From positions 62,001 through 126,000 of the forward strand of contig JAWNZC010000338.1 of the NCBI GenBank assembly GCA_035771165.1: a stretch of 64,000 nt of DNA, in the 5' to 3' direction. The position numbers and the translations under genes are program-made. This document shows positions 12,661 through 25,900 of the stretch, in pieces (the first letter of the stretch is position 1; every line of letters begins with the position of its first letter). Below the pieces are notes generated by a model. The model made no database searches and was not told where the DNA came from. It saw only the letters and a list, made by a program, of their open reading frames with translations. The DNA is from Paragorgia papillata. Its lineage: Eukaryota; Cnidaria; Anthozoa; Scleralcyonacea; Coralliidae.

Positions 12661-13934
12661 TTGTCGTTTCAACTTTTAATTTTTATTTTTGCGTTTCAAC
12701 TATTTATTTTTGTGTTTCAACTTTTTATTTTTAACTTTCAAATTTTTACTTTTGCGTTTCAACTTTTTATTTTGTCGTTTCAACTTGTTATTTTGTCATT
12801 TCAACTTTTTATTTTGTCGTTTCAACTTTTAATTTTTATTTTTGCGTTTCAACTTTTTATTTTGTCGTTTAACTTTTAATTTTTATTTTTGCGTTTCAAC
12901 TTTTTACTTTTGCGTTTCAACTTTTTATTTTGTCGTTTCAACTTTTAATTTTTATTTTTGCGTTTCAACTTTTTATTTTTAACTTTCAACTTTTTACTTT
13001 TGCGTTTCAACTTTTTATTTTTAACTTTCAACTTTTTACTTTTGCGTTTCAACTTTTTATTTTTGCGTTTCAACTTTTTATTTTTGCGTTTCAACTTTTT
13101 ATTTTTAACTTTCAACGTTTTATTTTGTCGTTTCAACTTTTTATTTTGTCGTTTCAACTTTTTATTTTGTCGTTTCAACTTTTTATTTTTATTTTTGCGT
13201 TTCAAGTTTTTATTTTTGTGTTTCAACTTTTTATTTTTAACTTTCAAATTTTTACTTTTGCGTTTCAACTTTTAATTTTGTCTTTCAAGTTTTTATTTTG
13301 TCGTTTCAACTTTTAATTTTTATTTTTGCGTTTCAACTATTTATTTTTGTGTTTCAACTTTTTATTTTTAACTTTCAAATTTTTACTTTTGCGTTTCAAC
13401 TTTTTATTTTGTCGTTTCAACTTGTTATTTTGTCATTTCAACTTTTTATTTTGTCGTTTCAACTTTTAATTTTTATTTTTGCGTTTCAACTTTTTATTTT
13501 GTCGTTTAACTTTTAATTTTTATTTTTGCGTTTCAACTTTTTACTTTTGCGTTTCAACTTTTTATTTTGTCGTTTCAACTTTTAATTTTTATTTTTGCGT
13601 TTCAACTTTTTATTTTTAACTTTCAACTTTTTACTTTTGCGTTTCAACTTTTTATTTTTAACTTTCAACTTTTTACTTTTGCGTTTCAACTTTTTATTTT
13701 TGCGTTTCAACTTTTTATTTTTGCGTTTCAACTTTTTATTTTTAACTTTCAACGTTTTATTTTGTCGTTTCAACTTTTTATTTTGTCGTTTCAACTTTTT
13801 ATTTTGTCGTTTCAACTTTTTATTTTTATTTTTGCGTTTCAAGTTTTTATTTTTGTGTTTCAACTTTTAATTTTGTCTTTCAAGTTTTTATTTTGTCGTT
13901 TCAACTTTTAATTTTTATTTTTGCGTTTCAACTA
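12661..13934. repeat. 637 bp higher-order repeat, two tandem copies
   Basis: Landmarks at 12661 and 12930 recur at 13298 and 13567 with the same 72-residue and nearly the same 128/114-residue frames. The second copy lacks one internal sub-block near its end. Confidence 0.8.
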
Positions 13935-14808
13935 TTTATTTTTGTGTTTCAACTTTTTATTTTTAACTTTCAAATTTTTACTTTTGCGTTTCAACTTTTT
14001 ATTTTGTCGTTTCAACTTTTTATTTTGTCATTTCAACTTTTTATTTTGTCGTTTCAACTTTTAATTTTTATTTTTGCGTTTCAACTTTTTATTTTGTCGT
14101 TTAACTTTTAATTTTTATTTTTGCGTTTCAACTTTTTACTTTTGCGTTTCAACTTTTTATTTTGTCGTTTCAACTTTTAATTTTTATTTTTGCGTTTCAA
14201 CTTTTTACTTTTGCGTTTCAACTTTTTATTTTGTCGTTTCAACTTTTTATTTTTGCGTTTCAACTTTTTATTTTGTCGTTTCAACTTTCAACTTTTTACT
14301 TTTGCGTTCAACTTTTTACTTTTGCGTTTCAACTTTTTATTTTTACGTTTCAACTTTTTATTTTTGTGTTTCAACTTTTTATTTTAAACTTTCAACTTTT
14401 TATTTTAAACTTTCAACTTTTTACTTTTGCGTTTCAACTTTTAATTTTTATTTTTGCGTTTCAACTTTTTATTTTGTCTTTTCAACTTTTTACTTTTGCG
14501 TTTCAACTTTTTATTTTCTCTTTTGAACTTTTAATTTTTATTTTTTCGTTTCAACTTTTTACTTTTGCGTTCAACTTTTTATTTTGTCATTTCAACTTTT
14601 AATTTTTATTTTTGCGTTTCAACTTTTTACTTTTGCGTTTCAACTTTTTATTTTGTCGTTTCAACTTTTAATTTTTTTTTTTCGTTTCAACTTTTTACTT
14701 TTGCGTTCAACTTTTTATTTTGTCATTTCAACTTTTTATTTTCTCTTTTGAACTTTTAATTTTTATTTTTTCGTTTCAACTTTTTACTTTTGCGTTCAAC
14801 TTTTTATT

Positions 14809-16550
14809 TTGTCATTTCAACTTTTAATTTTTATTTTTGCGTTTCAACTTTTTACTTTTGCGTTTCAACTTTTTATTTTGTCGTTTCAACTTTTAATTTT
14901 TTTTTTTCGTTTCAACTTTTTACTTTTGCGTTCAACTTTTTATTTTGTCATTTCAACTTTTTATTTTTGCGTTTCAACTTTTTACTTTGTCGTTTCAACT
15001 TTTAATTTTTATTTTTGCGTTTCAACTTTTTACTTTTGCGTTTCAACTTTTATTTTGTCGTTTCAACTTTTAATTTTTATTTTTGCGTTTCAACTTTTTA
15101 CTTTTGCGTTTCAACTTTTATTTTGTCGTTTCAACTTTTAATTTTTATTTTTGCCTTTCATCTTTTTACTTTTGCTTTAAATTTTTATTTTTGCGTTTCA
15201 ACTTTTTATTTTGTCATTTCAACTTTTTATTTTGTCGTTTCAACTTTTAATTTTTATTTTTGCGTTTCAACTTTTTACTTTTGCGTTTTAACTTTTTATT
15301 TTGTCGTTTCAACTTTTTATTTTTGCGTTCAACTTTTTACTTTTGCGTTTCAACTTTTTATTTTTACATTTCAACTTTTTATTTTTGTGTTTCAACTTTT
15401 TATTTTAAACTTTCAACTTTTTATTTTAAACTTTCAACTTTTTACTTTTGCGTTTCAACTTTTAATTTTTATTTTTGCGTTTCAACTTTTTATTTTGTCG
15501 TTTCAACTTTTAATTTTTATTTTTGCATTTCAACTTTTTATTTTGTCGTTTCAACTTTTAATTTTTACTTTTGCGTTTCAACTTTTTATTTTCTCTTTTG
15601 AACTTTTAATTTTTATTTTTTCGTTTCAACTTTTTACTTTTGCGTTCAACTTTTTATTTTTGCGTTTCAACTTTTTATTTTGTCATTTCAACTTTTAATT
15701 TTTATTTTTGCGTTTCAACTTTTTACTTTTGCGTTTCAACTTTTTATTTTGTCGTTTCAACTTTTAATTTTTTTTTTTCGTTTCAACTTTTTACTTTTGC
15801 GTTCAACTTTTTATTTTGTCATTTCAACTTTTTATTTTTGCGTTTCAACTTTTTATTTTGTCGTTTCAACTTTTAATTTTTATTTTTGCGTTTCAACTTT
15901 TTACTTTTGCGTTTCAACTTTTATTTTGTCGTTTCAACTTTTAATTTTTATTTTTGCGTTTCAACTTTTTACTTTTGCGTTTCAACTTTTATTTTGTCGT
16001 TTCAACTTTTAATTTTTATTTTTGCCTTTCATCTTTTTACTTTTGCTTTAAATTTTTATTTTTGCGTTTCAACTTTTTATTTTGTCGTTTCAACTTTTAA
16101 TTTTTATTCTTGCGTTTCAACTTTTTATTTTTGCGTTTCAACTTTTTATTTTTGCGTTTCAACTTTTTATTTTGTCATTTCAACTTTTTATTTTTGCGTT
16201 TCAACTTTTTATTTTGTCGTTTCAACTTTTAATTTTTATTTTTGCGTTTCAACTTTTTACTTTTGCGTTTCAACTTTTATTTTGTCGTTTCAACTTTTAA
16301 TTTTTATTTTTGCGTTTCAACTTTTTATTTTTGCGTTTCAACTTTTTATTTTGTCGTTTCAACTTTTAATTTTTAACTTTCAACTTTTTACTTTTGCGTT
16401 TCAACTTTTTATTTTGTCGTTTCAACTTTTTATTTTTGCGTTTCAACTTTTTATTTTTGCGTTTCAACTTTTTATTTTTGCGTTTCAACTTTTTATTTTT
16501 GCGTTTCAACTTTTTATTTTTAACTTTCAACGTTTTACTTTTGCGTTTCA
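14809..16550. repeat. 871 bp higher-order repeat, two tandem copies
   Basis: Landmarks at 14809 and 15015 recur at 15680 and 15886. The match includes shared oddities such as TTTGCCTTTCATC and TTTGCTTTAAATTTT, which rules out chance similarity of simple units. It weakens in the second half. Confidence 0.75.
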
Positions 16551-17330
16551 ACTTTTTATTTTGTCGTTTCAACTTTTTACTTTTGCGTTTCAATTTTTTA
16601 TTTTTATTTTTGCGTTTCAACTTTTTATTTTTGCGTTTCAACTTTTTATTTTGTCGTTTCAACTTTTAATTTTTATTTTTGCGTTTCAACTTTTTACTTT
16701 TGCGTTTCAACTTTTATTTTGTCGTTTCAACTTTTAATTTTTATTTTTGCGTTTCAACTTTTTACTTTTGCTTTAAATTTTTATTTTTGCGTTTCAACTT
16801 TTTATTTTGTCGTTTCAACTTTTAATTTTTATTCTTGCGTTTCAACTTTTTACTTTTGCGTTTCAACTTTTATTTTGTCGTTTCAACTTTTCATTTTTAT
16901 TTTTGCGTTTCAACTTTTTACTTTTGCTTTAAATTTTTATTTTTGCGTTTCAACTTTTTATTTTGTCGTTTCAACTTTTAATTTTTAACTTTCAACTTTT
17001 TACTTTTGCGTTTCAACTTTTTATTTTGTCGTTTCAACTTTTTATTTTTGAAACGCAAAAATTAAAATTAAAAGTTGAAACGACAAAATAAAAAGTTGAA
17101 ACGACAAAATAAAAAGTTGAAACGCAAAAATAAAAATTAAAAGTTGAAACGACAAAATAAAAAGTTGAAAGACAAAATTAAAAGTTGAAACGCAAAAATA
17201 AAAAGTTGAAACGCAAAAGTAAAAAGTTGAAAGTTTAAAAATAAAAAGTTTAAACGCAAAAATAAAAAGTTGAAACGCAAAAATAAAAATTAAAAGTTGA
17301 AACGACAAAATAAAAAGTTGAAAGACAAAA

Positions 17331-20300
17331 TTAAAAGTTGAAACGCAAAAATAAAAAGTTGAAACGCAAAAGTAAAAAGTTGAAAGTTAAAAATAAAAAG
17401 TTTAAACGCAAAAATAAAAAGTTTAAACGCAAAAGTAAAAAGTTGAAAGTTAAAAATAAAAAGTTAAACGCAAAAATAAAAAGTTTAAACGCAAAAATAA
17501 AAATTAAAAGTTGAAACGACAAAATAAAAAGTTGAAACGCAAAAATAAAAAGTTGAAACGCAAAGATAAAAATTAAAAGTTGAAACGCAAAAATAAAAAG
17601 TTGAAACGCAAAAATAAAAATAAAAAATTGAAACGCAAAAGTAAAAAGTTGAAACGACAAAATAAAAAGTTGAAACGCAAAAGTAAAACGTTGAAAGTTA
17701 AAAATAAAAAGTTGAAACGCAAAAATAAAAAGTTGAAACGCAAAAATAAAAAGTTGAAACGCAAAAATAAAAAGTTGAAACGCAAAAATAAAAAGTTGAA
17801 ACGCAAAGATAAAAATTAAAAGTTGAAACGCAAAAATAAAAAGTTGAAACGCAAAAATAAAAAGTTGAAACGCAAAAGTAAAAAGTTGAAAGTTAAAAAT
17901 AAAAAGTTGAAACGCAAAAATAAAAAATAAAAGTTGAAACGACAAAATAAAAAGTTGAAACGCAAAAATTAAAATTAAAAGTTGAAACGACAAAATAAAA
18001 AGTTGAAACGTCAAAATTAAAAGTTGAAACGACAAAATAAAAAGTTGAAACGACAAAATAAAAAGTTGAAATAAAAAGTTGAAACGCAAAAATAAAAAAT
18101 AAAAGTTGAAACGACAAAATAAAAAGTTGAAACGCAAAAATTAAAATTAAAAGTTGAAACGACAAAATAAAAAGTTGAAACGTCAAAGTTAAAAGTTGAA
18201 ACGACAAAATAAAAAGTTGAAACGACAAAATAAAAAGTTGAAAGTCAAAATAAAAAGTTGAAACGACAAAATAAAAAGTTGAAACGCAAAAATTAAAATA
18301 AAAAGTGGAAAGTCAAAATAAAAAGTTGAAACGACAAAATAAAAAGTTGAAACGCAAAAATTAAAATTAAAAGTTGAAACGACAAAATAAAAAGTTGAAA
18401 CGACAAAATAAAAAGTTGAAACGACAAAAAAAAAGTTGAAACGCAAAAATTAAAATTAAAAGTTGAAACGACAAAATAAAAAGTTGAAAGACAAAATTAA
18501 AAGTTGAAACGCAAAAATAAAAAGTTGAAACGCAAAAGTAAAAAGTTGAAAGTTAAAAATAAAAAGTTTAAACGCAAAAATAAAAAGTTTAAACGCAAAA
18601 GTAAAAAGTTGAAAGTTAAAAATAAAAAGTTAAACGCAAAAATAAAAAGTTTAAACGCAAAAATAAAAATTAAAAGTTGAAACGACAAAATAAAAAGTTG
18701 AAACGCAAAAATAAAAAGTTGAAACGCAAAGATAAAAATTAAAAGTTGAAACGCAAAAATAAAAAGTTGAAACGCAAAAATAAAAATTAAAAGTTGAAAC
18801 GACAAAATAAAAAGTTGAAAGACAAAATTAAAAGTTGAAACGCAAAAATAAAAAGTTGAAACGCAAAAGTAAAAAGTTGAAAGTTAAAAATAAAAAGTTT
18901 AAACGCAAAAATAAAAAGTTTAAACGCAAAAGTAAAAAGTTGAAAGTTAAAAATAAAAAGTTAAACGCAAAAATAAAAAGTTTAAACGCAAAAATAAAAA
19001 TTAAAAGTTGAAACGACAAAATAAAAAGTTGAAACGCAAAAATAAAAAGTTGAAACGCAAAGATAAAAATTAAAAGTTGAAACGCAAAAATAAAAAGTTG
19101 AAACGCAAAAATAAAAAGTTGAAACGCAAAAGTAAAAAGTTGAAAGTTAAAAATAAAAAGTTGAAACGCAAAAATAAAAAATAAAAGTTGAAACGACAAA
19201 ATAAAAAGTTGAAACGCAAAAATTAAAATTAAAAGTTGAAACGACAAAATAAAAAGTTGAAACGTCAAAATTAAAAGTTGAAACGACAAAATAAAAAGTT
19301 GAAACGACAAAATAAAAAGTTGAAATAAAAAGTTGAAACGCAAAAATAAAAAATAAAAGTTGAAACGACAAAATAAAAAGTTGAAACGCAAAAATAAAAA
19401 GTTTAAACGCAAAAGTAAAAAGTTGAAAGTTAAAAATAAAAAGTTAAACGCAAAAATAAAAAGTTTAAACGCAAAAATAAAAATTAAAAGTTGAAACGAC
19501 AAAATAAAAAGTTGAAACGCAAAAATAAAAAGTTGAAACGCAAAGATAAAAATTAAAAGTTGAAACGCAAAAATAAAAAGTTGAAACGCAAAAATAAAAA
19601 TTAAAAGTTGAAACGACAAAATAAAAAGTTGAAAGACAAAATTAAAAGTTGAAACGCAAAAATAAAAAGTTGAAACGCAAAAGTAAAAAGTTGAAAGTTA
19701 AAAATAAAAAGTTTAAACGCAAAAATAAAAAGTTTAAACGCAAAAGTAAAAAGTTGAAAGTTAAAAATAAAAAGTTAAACGCAAAAATAAAAAGTTTAAA
19801 CGCAAAAATAAAAATTAAAAGTTGAAACGACAAAATAAAAAGTTGAAACGCAAAAATAAAAAGTTGAAACGCAAAGATAAAAATTAAAAGTTGAAACGCA
19901 AAAATAAAAAGTTGAAACGCAAAAATAAAAATTAAAAGTTGAAACGACAAAATAAAAAGTTGAAAGACAAAATTAAAAGTTGAAACGCAAAAATAAAAAG
20001 TTGAAACGCAAAAGTAAAAAGTTGAAAGTTTAAAAATAAAAAGTTTAAACGCAAAAATAAAAAGTTGAAACGCAAAAATAAAAATTAAAAGTTGAAACGA
20101 CAAAATAAAAAGTTGAAAGACAAAATTAAAAGTTGAAACGCAAAAATAAAAAGTTGAAACGCAAAAGTAAAAAGTTGAAAGTTAAAAATAAAAAGTTTAA
20201 ACGCAAAAATAAAAAGTTTAAACGCAAAAGTAAAAAGTTGAAAGTTAAAAATAAAAAGTTAAACGCAAAAATAAAAAGTTTAAACGCAAAAATAAAAATT

Positions 20301-22920
20301 AAAAGTTGAAACGACAAAATAAAAAGTTGAAACGCAAAAATAAAAAGTTGAAACGCAAAGATAAAAATTAAAAGTTGAAACGCAAAAATAAAAAGTTGAA
20401 ACGCAAAAATAAAAATAAAAAATTGAAACGCAAAAGTAAAAAGTTGAAACGACAAAATAAAAAGTTGAAACGCAAAAGTAAAACGTTGAAAGTTAAAAAT
20501 AAAAAGTTGAAACGCAAAAATAAAAAGTTGAAACGCAAAAATAAAAAGTTGAAACGCAAAAATAAAAAGTTGAAACGCAAAAATAAAAAGTTGAAACGCA
20601 AAGATAAAAATTAAAAGTTGAAACGCAAAAATAAAAAGTTGAAACGCAAAAATAAAAAGTTGAAACGCAAAAGTAAAAAGTTGAAAGTTAAAAATAAAAA
20701 GTTGAAACGCAAAAATAAAAAATAAAAGTTGAAACGACAAAATAAAAAGTTGAAACGCAAAAATTAAAATTAAAAGTTGAAACGACAAAATAAAAAGTTG
20801 AAACGTCAAAATTAAAAGTTGAAACGACAAAATAAAAAGTTGAAACGACAAAATAAAAAGTTGAAATAAAAAGTTGAAACGCAAAAATAAAAAATAAAAG
20901 TTGAAACGACAAAATAAAAAGTTGAAACGCAAAAATTAAAATTAAAAGTTGAAACGACAAAATAAAAAGTTGAAACGTCAAAGTTAAAAGTTGAAACGAC
21001 AAAATAAAAAGTTGAAACGACAAAATAAAAAGTTGAAAGTCAAAATAAAAAGTTGAAACGACAAAATAAAAAGTTGAAACGCAAAAATTAAAATAAAAAG
21101 TGGAAAGTCAAAATAAAAAGTTGAAACGACAAAATAAAAAGTTGAAACGCAAAAATTAAAATTAAAAGTTGAAACGACAAAATAAAAAGTTGAAACGACA
21201 AAATAAAAAGTTGAAACGACAAAAAAAAAGTTGAAACGCAAAAATTAAAATTAAAAGTTGAAACGACAAAATAAAAAGTTGAAAGACAAAATTAAAAGTT
21301 GAAACGCAAAAATAAAAAGTTGAAACGCAAAAGTAAAAAGTTGAAAGTTAAAAATAAAAAGTTTAAACGCAAAAATAAAAAGTTTAAACGCAAAAGTAAA
21401 AAGTTGAAAGTTAAAAATAAAAAGTTAAACGCAAAAATAAAAAGTTTAAACGCAAAAATAAAAATTAAAAGTTGAAACGACAAAATAAAAAGTTGAAACG
21501 CAAAAATAAAAAGTTGAAACGCAAAGATAAAAATTAAAAGTTGAAACGCAAAAATAAAAAGTTGAAACGCAAAAATAAAAATTAAAAGTTGAAACGACAA
21601 AATAAAAAGTTGAAAGACAAAATTAAAAGTTGAAACGCAAAAATAAAAAGTTGAAACGCAAAAGTAAAAAGTTGAAAGTTAAAAATAAAAAGTTTAAACG
21701 CAAAAATAAAAAGTTTAAACGCAAAAGTAAAAAGTTGAAAGTTAAAAATAAAAAGTTAAACGCAAAAATAAAAAGTTTAAACGCAAAAATAAAAATTAAA
21801 AGTTGAAACGACAAAATAAAAAGTTGAAACGCAAAAATAAAAAGTTGAAACGCAAAGATAAAAATTAAAAGTTGAAACGCAAAAATAAAAAGTTGAAACG
21901 CAAAAATAAAAAGTTGAAACGCAAAAGTAAAAAGTTGAAAGTTAAAAATAAAAAGTTGAAACGCAAAAATAAAAAATAAAAGTTGAAACGACAAAATAAA
22001 AAGTTGAAACGCAAAAATTAAAATTAAAAGTTGAAACGACAAAATAAAAAGTTGAAACGTCAAAATTAAAAGTTGAAACGACAAAATAAAAAGTTGAAAC
22101 GACAAAATAAAAAGTTGAAATAAAAAGTTGAAACGCAAAAATAAAAAATAAAAGTTGAAACGACAAAATAAAAAGTTGAAACGCAAAAATAAAAAGTTTA
22201 AACGCAAAAGTAAAAAGTTGAAAGTTAAAAATAAAAAGTTAAACGCAAAAAATAAAAAGTTTAAACGCAAAAATAAAAATTAAAAGTTGAAACGACAAAA
22301 TAAAAAGTTGAAACGCAAAAATAAAAAGTTGAAACGCAAAGATAAAAATTAAAAGTTGAAACGCAAAAATAAAAAGTTGAAACGCAAAAATAAAAATTAA
22401 AAGTTGAAACGACAAAATAAAAAGTTGAAAGACAAAATTAAAAGTTGAAACGCAAAAATAAAAAGTTGAAACGCAAAAGTAAAAAGTTGAAAGTTAAAAA
22501 TAAAAAGTTTAAACGCAAAAATAAAAAGTTTAAACGCAAAAGTAAAAAGTTGAAAGTTAAAAATAAAAAGTTAAACGCAAAAATAAAAAGTTTAAACGCA
22601 AAAATAAAAATTAAAAGTTGAAACGACAAAATAAAAAGTTGAAACGCAAAAATAAAAAGTTGAAACGCAAAGATAAAAATTAAAAGTTGAAACGCAAAAA
22701 TAAAAAGTTGAAACGCAAAAATAAAAAGTTGAAACGCAAAAGTAAAAAGTTGAAAGTTAAAAATAAAAAGTTGAAACGCAAAAATAAAAAATAAAAGTTG
22801 AAACGACAAAATAAAAAGTTGAAACGCAAAAATTAAAATTAAAAGTTGAAACGACAAAATAAAAAGTTGAAACGTCAAAATTAAAAGTTGAAACGACAAA
22901 ATAAAAAGTTGAAACGACAA
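17331..22920. repeat. 2,795 bp higher-order repeat, two tandem copies
   Basis: Landmarks at 17331, 17580, 17893, 18189, 18497, 18828 and 19147 recur at 20126, 20375, 20688, 20984, 21292, 21623 and 21942, all shifted by 2,795 bp. One extra A in a homopolymer near 22247 is the main difference noticed. It begins only about 280 bp to the right of the inversion point. Confidence 0.9.
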
Positions 22921-25900
22921 AATAAAAAGTTGAAATAAAAAGTTGAAACGCAAAAATAAAAAATAAAAGTTGAAACGACAAAATAAAAAGTTGAAACGCA
23001 AAAATTAAAATTAAAAGTTGAAACGACAAAATAAAAAGTTGAAACGCAAAAATTAAAATTAAAAGTTGAAACGACAAAATAAAAAGTTGAAACGTCAAAG
23101 TTAAAAGTTGAAACGACAAAATAAAAAGTTGAAACGACAAAATAAAAAGTTGAAAGTCAAAATAAAAAGTTGAAACGACAAAATAAAAAGTTGAAACGCA
23201 AAAATTAAAATAAAAAGTGGAAAGTCAAAATAAAAAGTTGAAACGACAAAATAAAAAGTTGAAACGCAAAAATTAAAATTAAAAGTTGAAACGACAAAAT
23301 AAAAAGTTGAAACGACAAAATAAAAAGTTGAAACGACAAAAAAAAAGTTGAAACGCAAAAATTAAAATTAAAAGTTGAAACGACAAAATAAAAAGTTGAA
23401 ACGACAAAATAAAAAGTTGAAACGCAAAAATAAAAATTAAAAGTTGAAACGACAAAATAAAAAGTTGAAAGACAAAATTAAAAGTTGAAACGCAAAAATA
23501 AAAAGTTTAAACGTAAAAATAAAAATTAAAAGTTGAAACGACAAAATAAAAAGTTGAAACGCAAAAGTAAAACGTTGAAAGTTAAAAATAAAAAGTTGAA
23601 ACGCAAAAATAAAAAGTTGAAACGCAAAAATAAAAAGTTGAAACGCAAAAATAAAAAGTTGAAACGCAAAAATAAAAAGTTGAAACGCAAAAATAAAAAG
23701 TTGAAACGCAAAAGTAAAAAGTTGAAACAACAAAATAAAAAGTTGAAACGCAAAAATTAAAATTAAAAGTTGAAACGACAAAATAAAAAGTTGAAACGAC
23801 AAAATAAAAAGTTGAAACGCAAAAATAAAAATTAAAAGTTGAAACGACAAAATAAAAAGTTGAAAGACAAAATTAAAAGTTGAAACGCAAAAATAAAAAG
23901 TTGAAACGCAAAAGTAAAAAGTTGAAAGTTTAAAAATAAAAAGTTTAAACGCAAAAATAAAAAGTTTAAACGCAAAAGTAAAAAGTTGAAAGTTAAAAAT
24001 AAAAAGTGAAACGCAAAAATTAAAAGTTGAAACGACAAAATAAAAAGTTGAAACGCAAAAATAAAAAGTTGAAATGCAAAAATTAAAATAAAAAGTTGAA
24101 ACGACAAAATAAAAAGTTGAAACGCAAAGATAAAAATTAAAAGTTGAAACGCAAAAATAAAAAGTTGAAACGCAAAAATAAAAATTAAAAGTTGAAACGA
24201 CAAAATAAAAAGTTGAAAGACAAAATTAAAAGTTGAAACGCAAAAATAAAAAGTTGAAACGCAAAAGTAAAAAGTTGAAAGTTAAAAATAAAAAGTTTAA
24301 ACGCAAAAATAAAAAGTTTAAACGCAAAAGTAAAAAGTTGAAAGTTAAAAATAAAAAGTTAAACGCAAAAATAAAAAGTTTAAACGCAAAAATAAAAATT
24401 AAAAGTTGAAACGACAAAATAAAAAGTTGAAACGACAAAATAAAAAGTTGAAACGCAAAAATAAAAATAAAAAATTGAAACGCAAAAGTAAAAAGTTGAA
24501 ACGACAAAATAAAAAGTTGAAACGCAAAAATTAAAATTAAAAGTTCAAACGACAAAATAAAAAGTTGAAACGACAAAATAAAAAGTTGAAACGCAAAAAT
24601 AAAAAGTTGAAACGCAAAGATAAAAATTAAAAGTTGAAACGCAAAAATAAAAAGTTGAAACGCAAAAATAAAAATAAAAAATTGAAACGCAAAAGTAAAA
24701 AGTTGAAACGACAAAATAAAAAGTTGAAACGCAAAAGTAAAACGTTGAAAGTTAAAAATAAAAAGTTGAAACGCAAAAATAAAAAGTTGAAACGCAAAAA
24801 TAAAAAGTTGAAACGCAAAAATAAAAAGTTGAAACGCAAAAATAAAAAGTTGAAACGCAAAGATAAAAATTAAAAGTTGAAACGCAAAAATAAAAAGTTG
24901 AAACGCAAAAATAAAAAGTTGAAACGCAAAAGTAAAAAGTTGAAAGTTAAAAATAAAAAGTTGAACGCAAAAATTAAAATTAAAAGTTGAAACGACAAAA
25001 TAAAAAGTTGAAACGACAAAATAAAAATTAAAATTTGAAACAACAAAATTAAAATTTGAAAGGACAAATAAAAAAGTTGAAACGACAAAATTAAAATTAA
25101 AAGTTGAAACGACAAAATAAAAAGTTGAAACGTCAAAATTAAAAGTTGAAACGACAAAATAAAAAGTTGAAACGACAAAATAAAAAGTTGAAATAAAAAG
25201 TTGAAACGCAAAAATAAAAAATAAAAGTTGAAACGACAAAATAAAAAGTTGAAACGCAAAAATTAAAATTAAAAGTTGAAACGACAAAATAAAAAGTTGA
25301 AACGTCAAAATTAAAAGTTGAAACGACAAAATAAAAAGTTGAAACGCAAAAATAAAAAATAAAAGTTGAAACGACAAAATAAAAAGTTGAAACGCAAAAA
25401 TTAAAGTTAAAAGTTGAAACGACAAAATAAAAAGTTGAAACGACAAAATAAAAAGTTGAAAGTCAAAATAAAAAGTTGAAACGACAAAATAAAAAGTTGA
25501 AACGCAAAAATTAAAATAAAAAGTGGAAAGTCAAAATAAAAAGTTGAAACGACAAAATAAAAAGTTGAAACGCAAAAATTAAAATTAAAAGTTGAAACGA
25601 CAAAATAAAAAGTTGAAACGACAAAATAAAAAGTTGAAACGACAAAAAAAAAGTTGAAACGCAAAAATTAAAATTAAAAGTTGAAACGACAAAATAAAAA
25701 GTTGAAACGACAAAATAAAAAGTTGAAACGCAAAAATAAAAATTAAAAGTTGAAACGACAAAATAAAAAGTTGAAAGACAAAATTAAAAGTTGAAACGCA
25801 AAAATAAAAAGTTGAAACGCAAAAGTAAAAAGTTGAAAGTTTAAAAATAAAAAGTTTAAACGCAAAAATAAAAAGTTTAAACGCAAAAGTAAAAAGTTGA

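Larger units (their letters stand above)
4100..17050 (+). repeat. Left arm of the minisatellite (T-rich on + strand)
   Basis: About 12.95 kb of units reading ...TTTCAACTTTTTATTTTTGCG... . Variants largely private to this arm include TTTTAAACTTTC, TTCAAATTTTTAC, GTTTCAACTATTTATTTTTGTG and AACGTTTTATTTTG. Repeated blocks include 63-residue frames recurring every 173 bp at 12315 and 12488. Confidence 0.95.
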
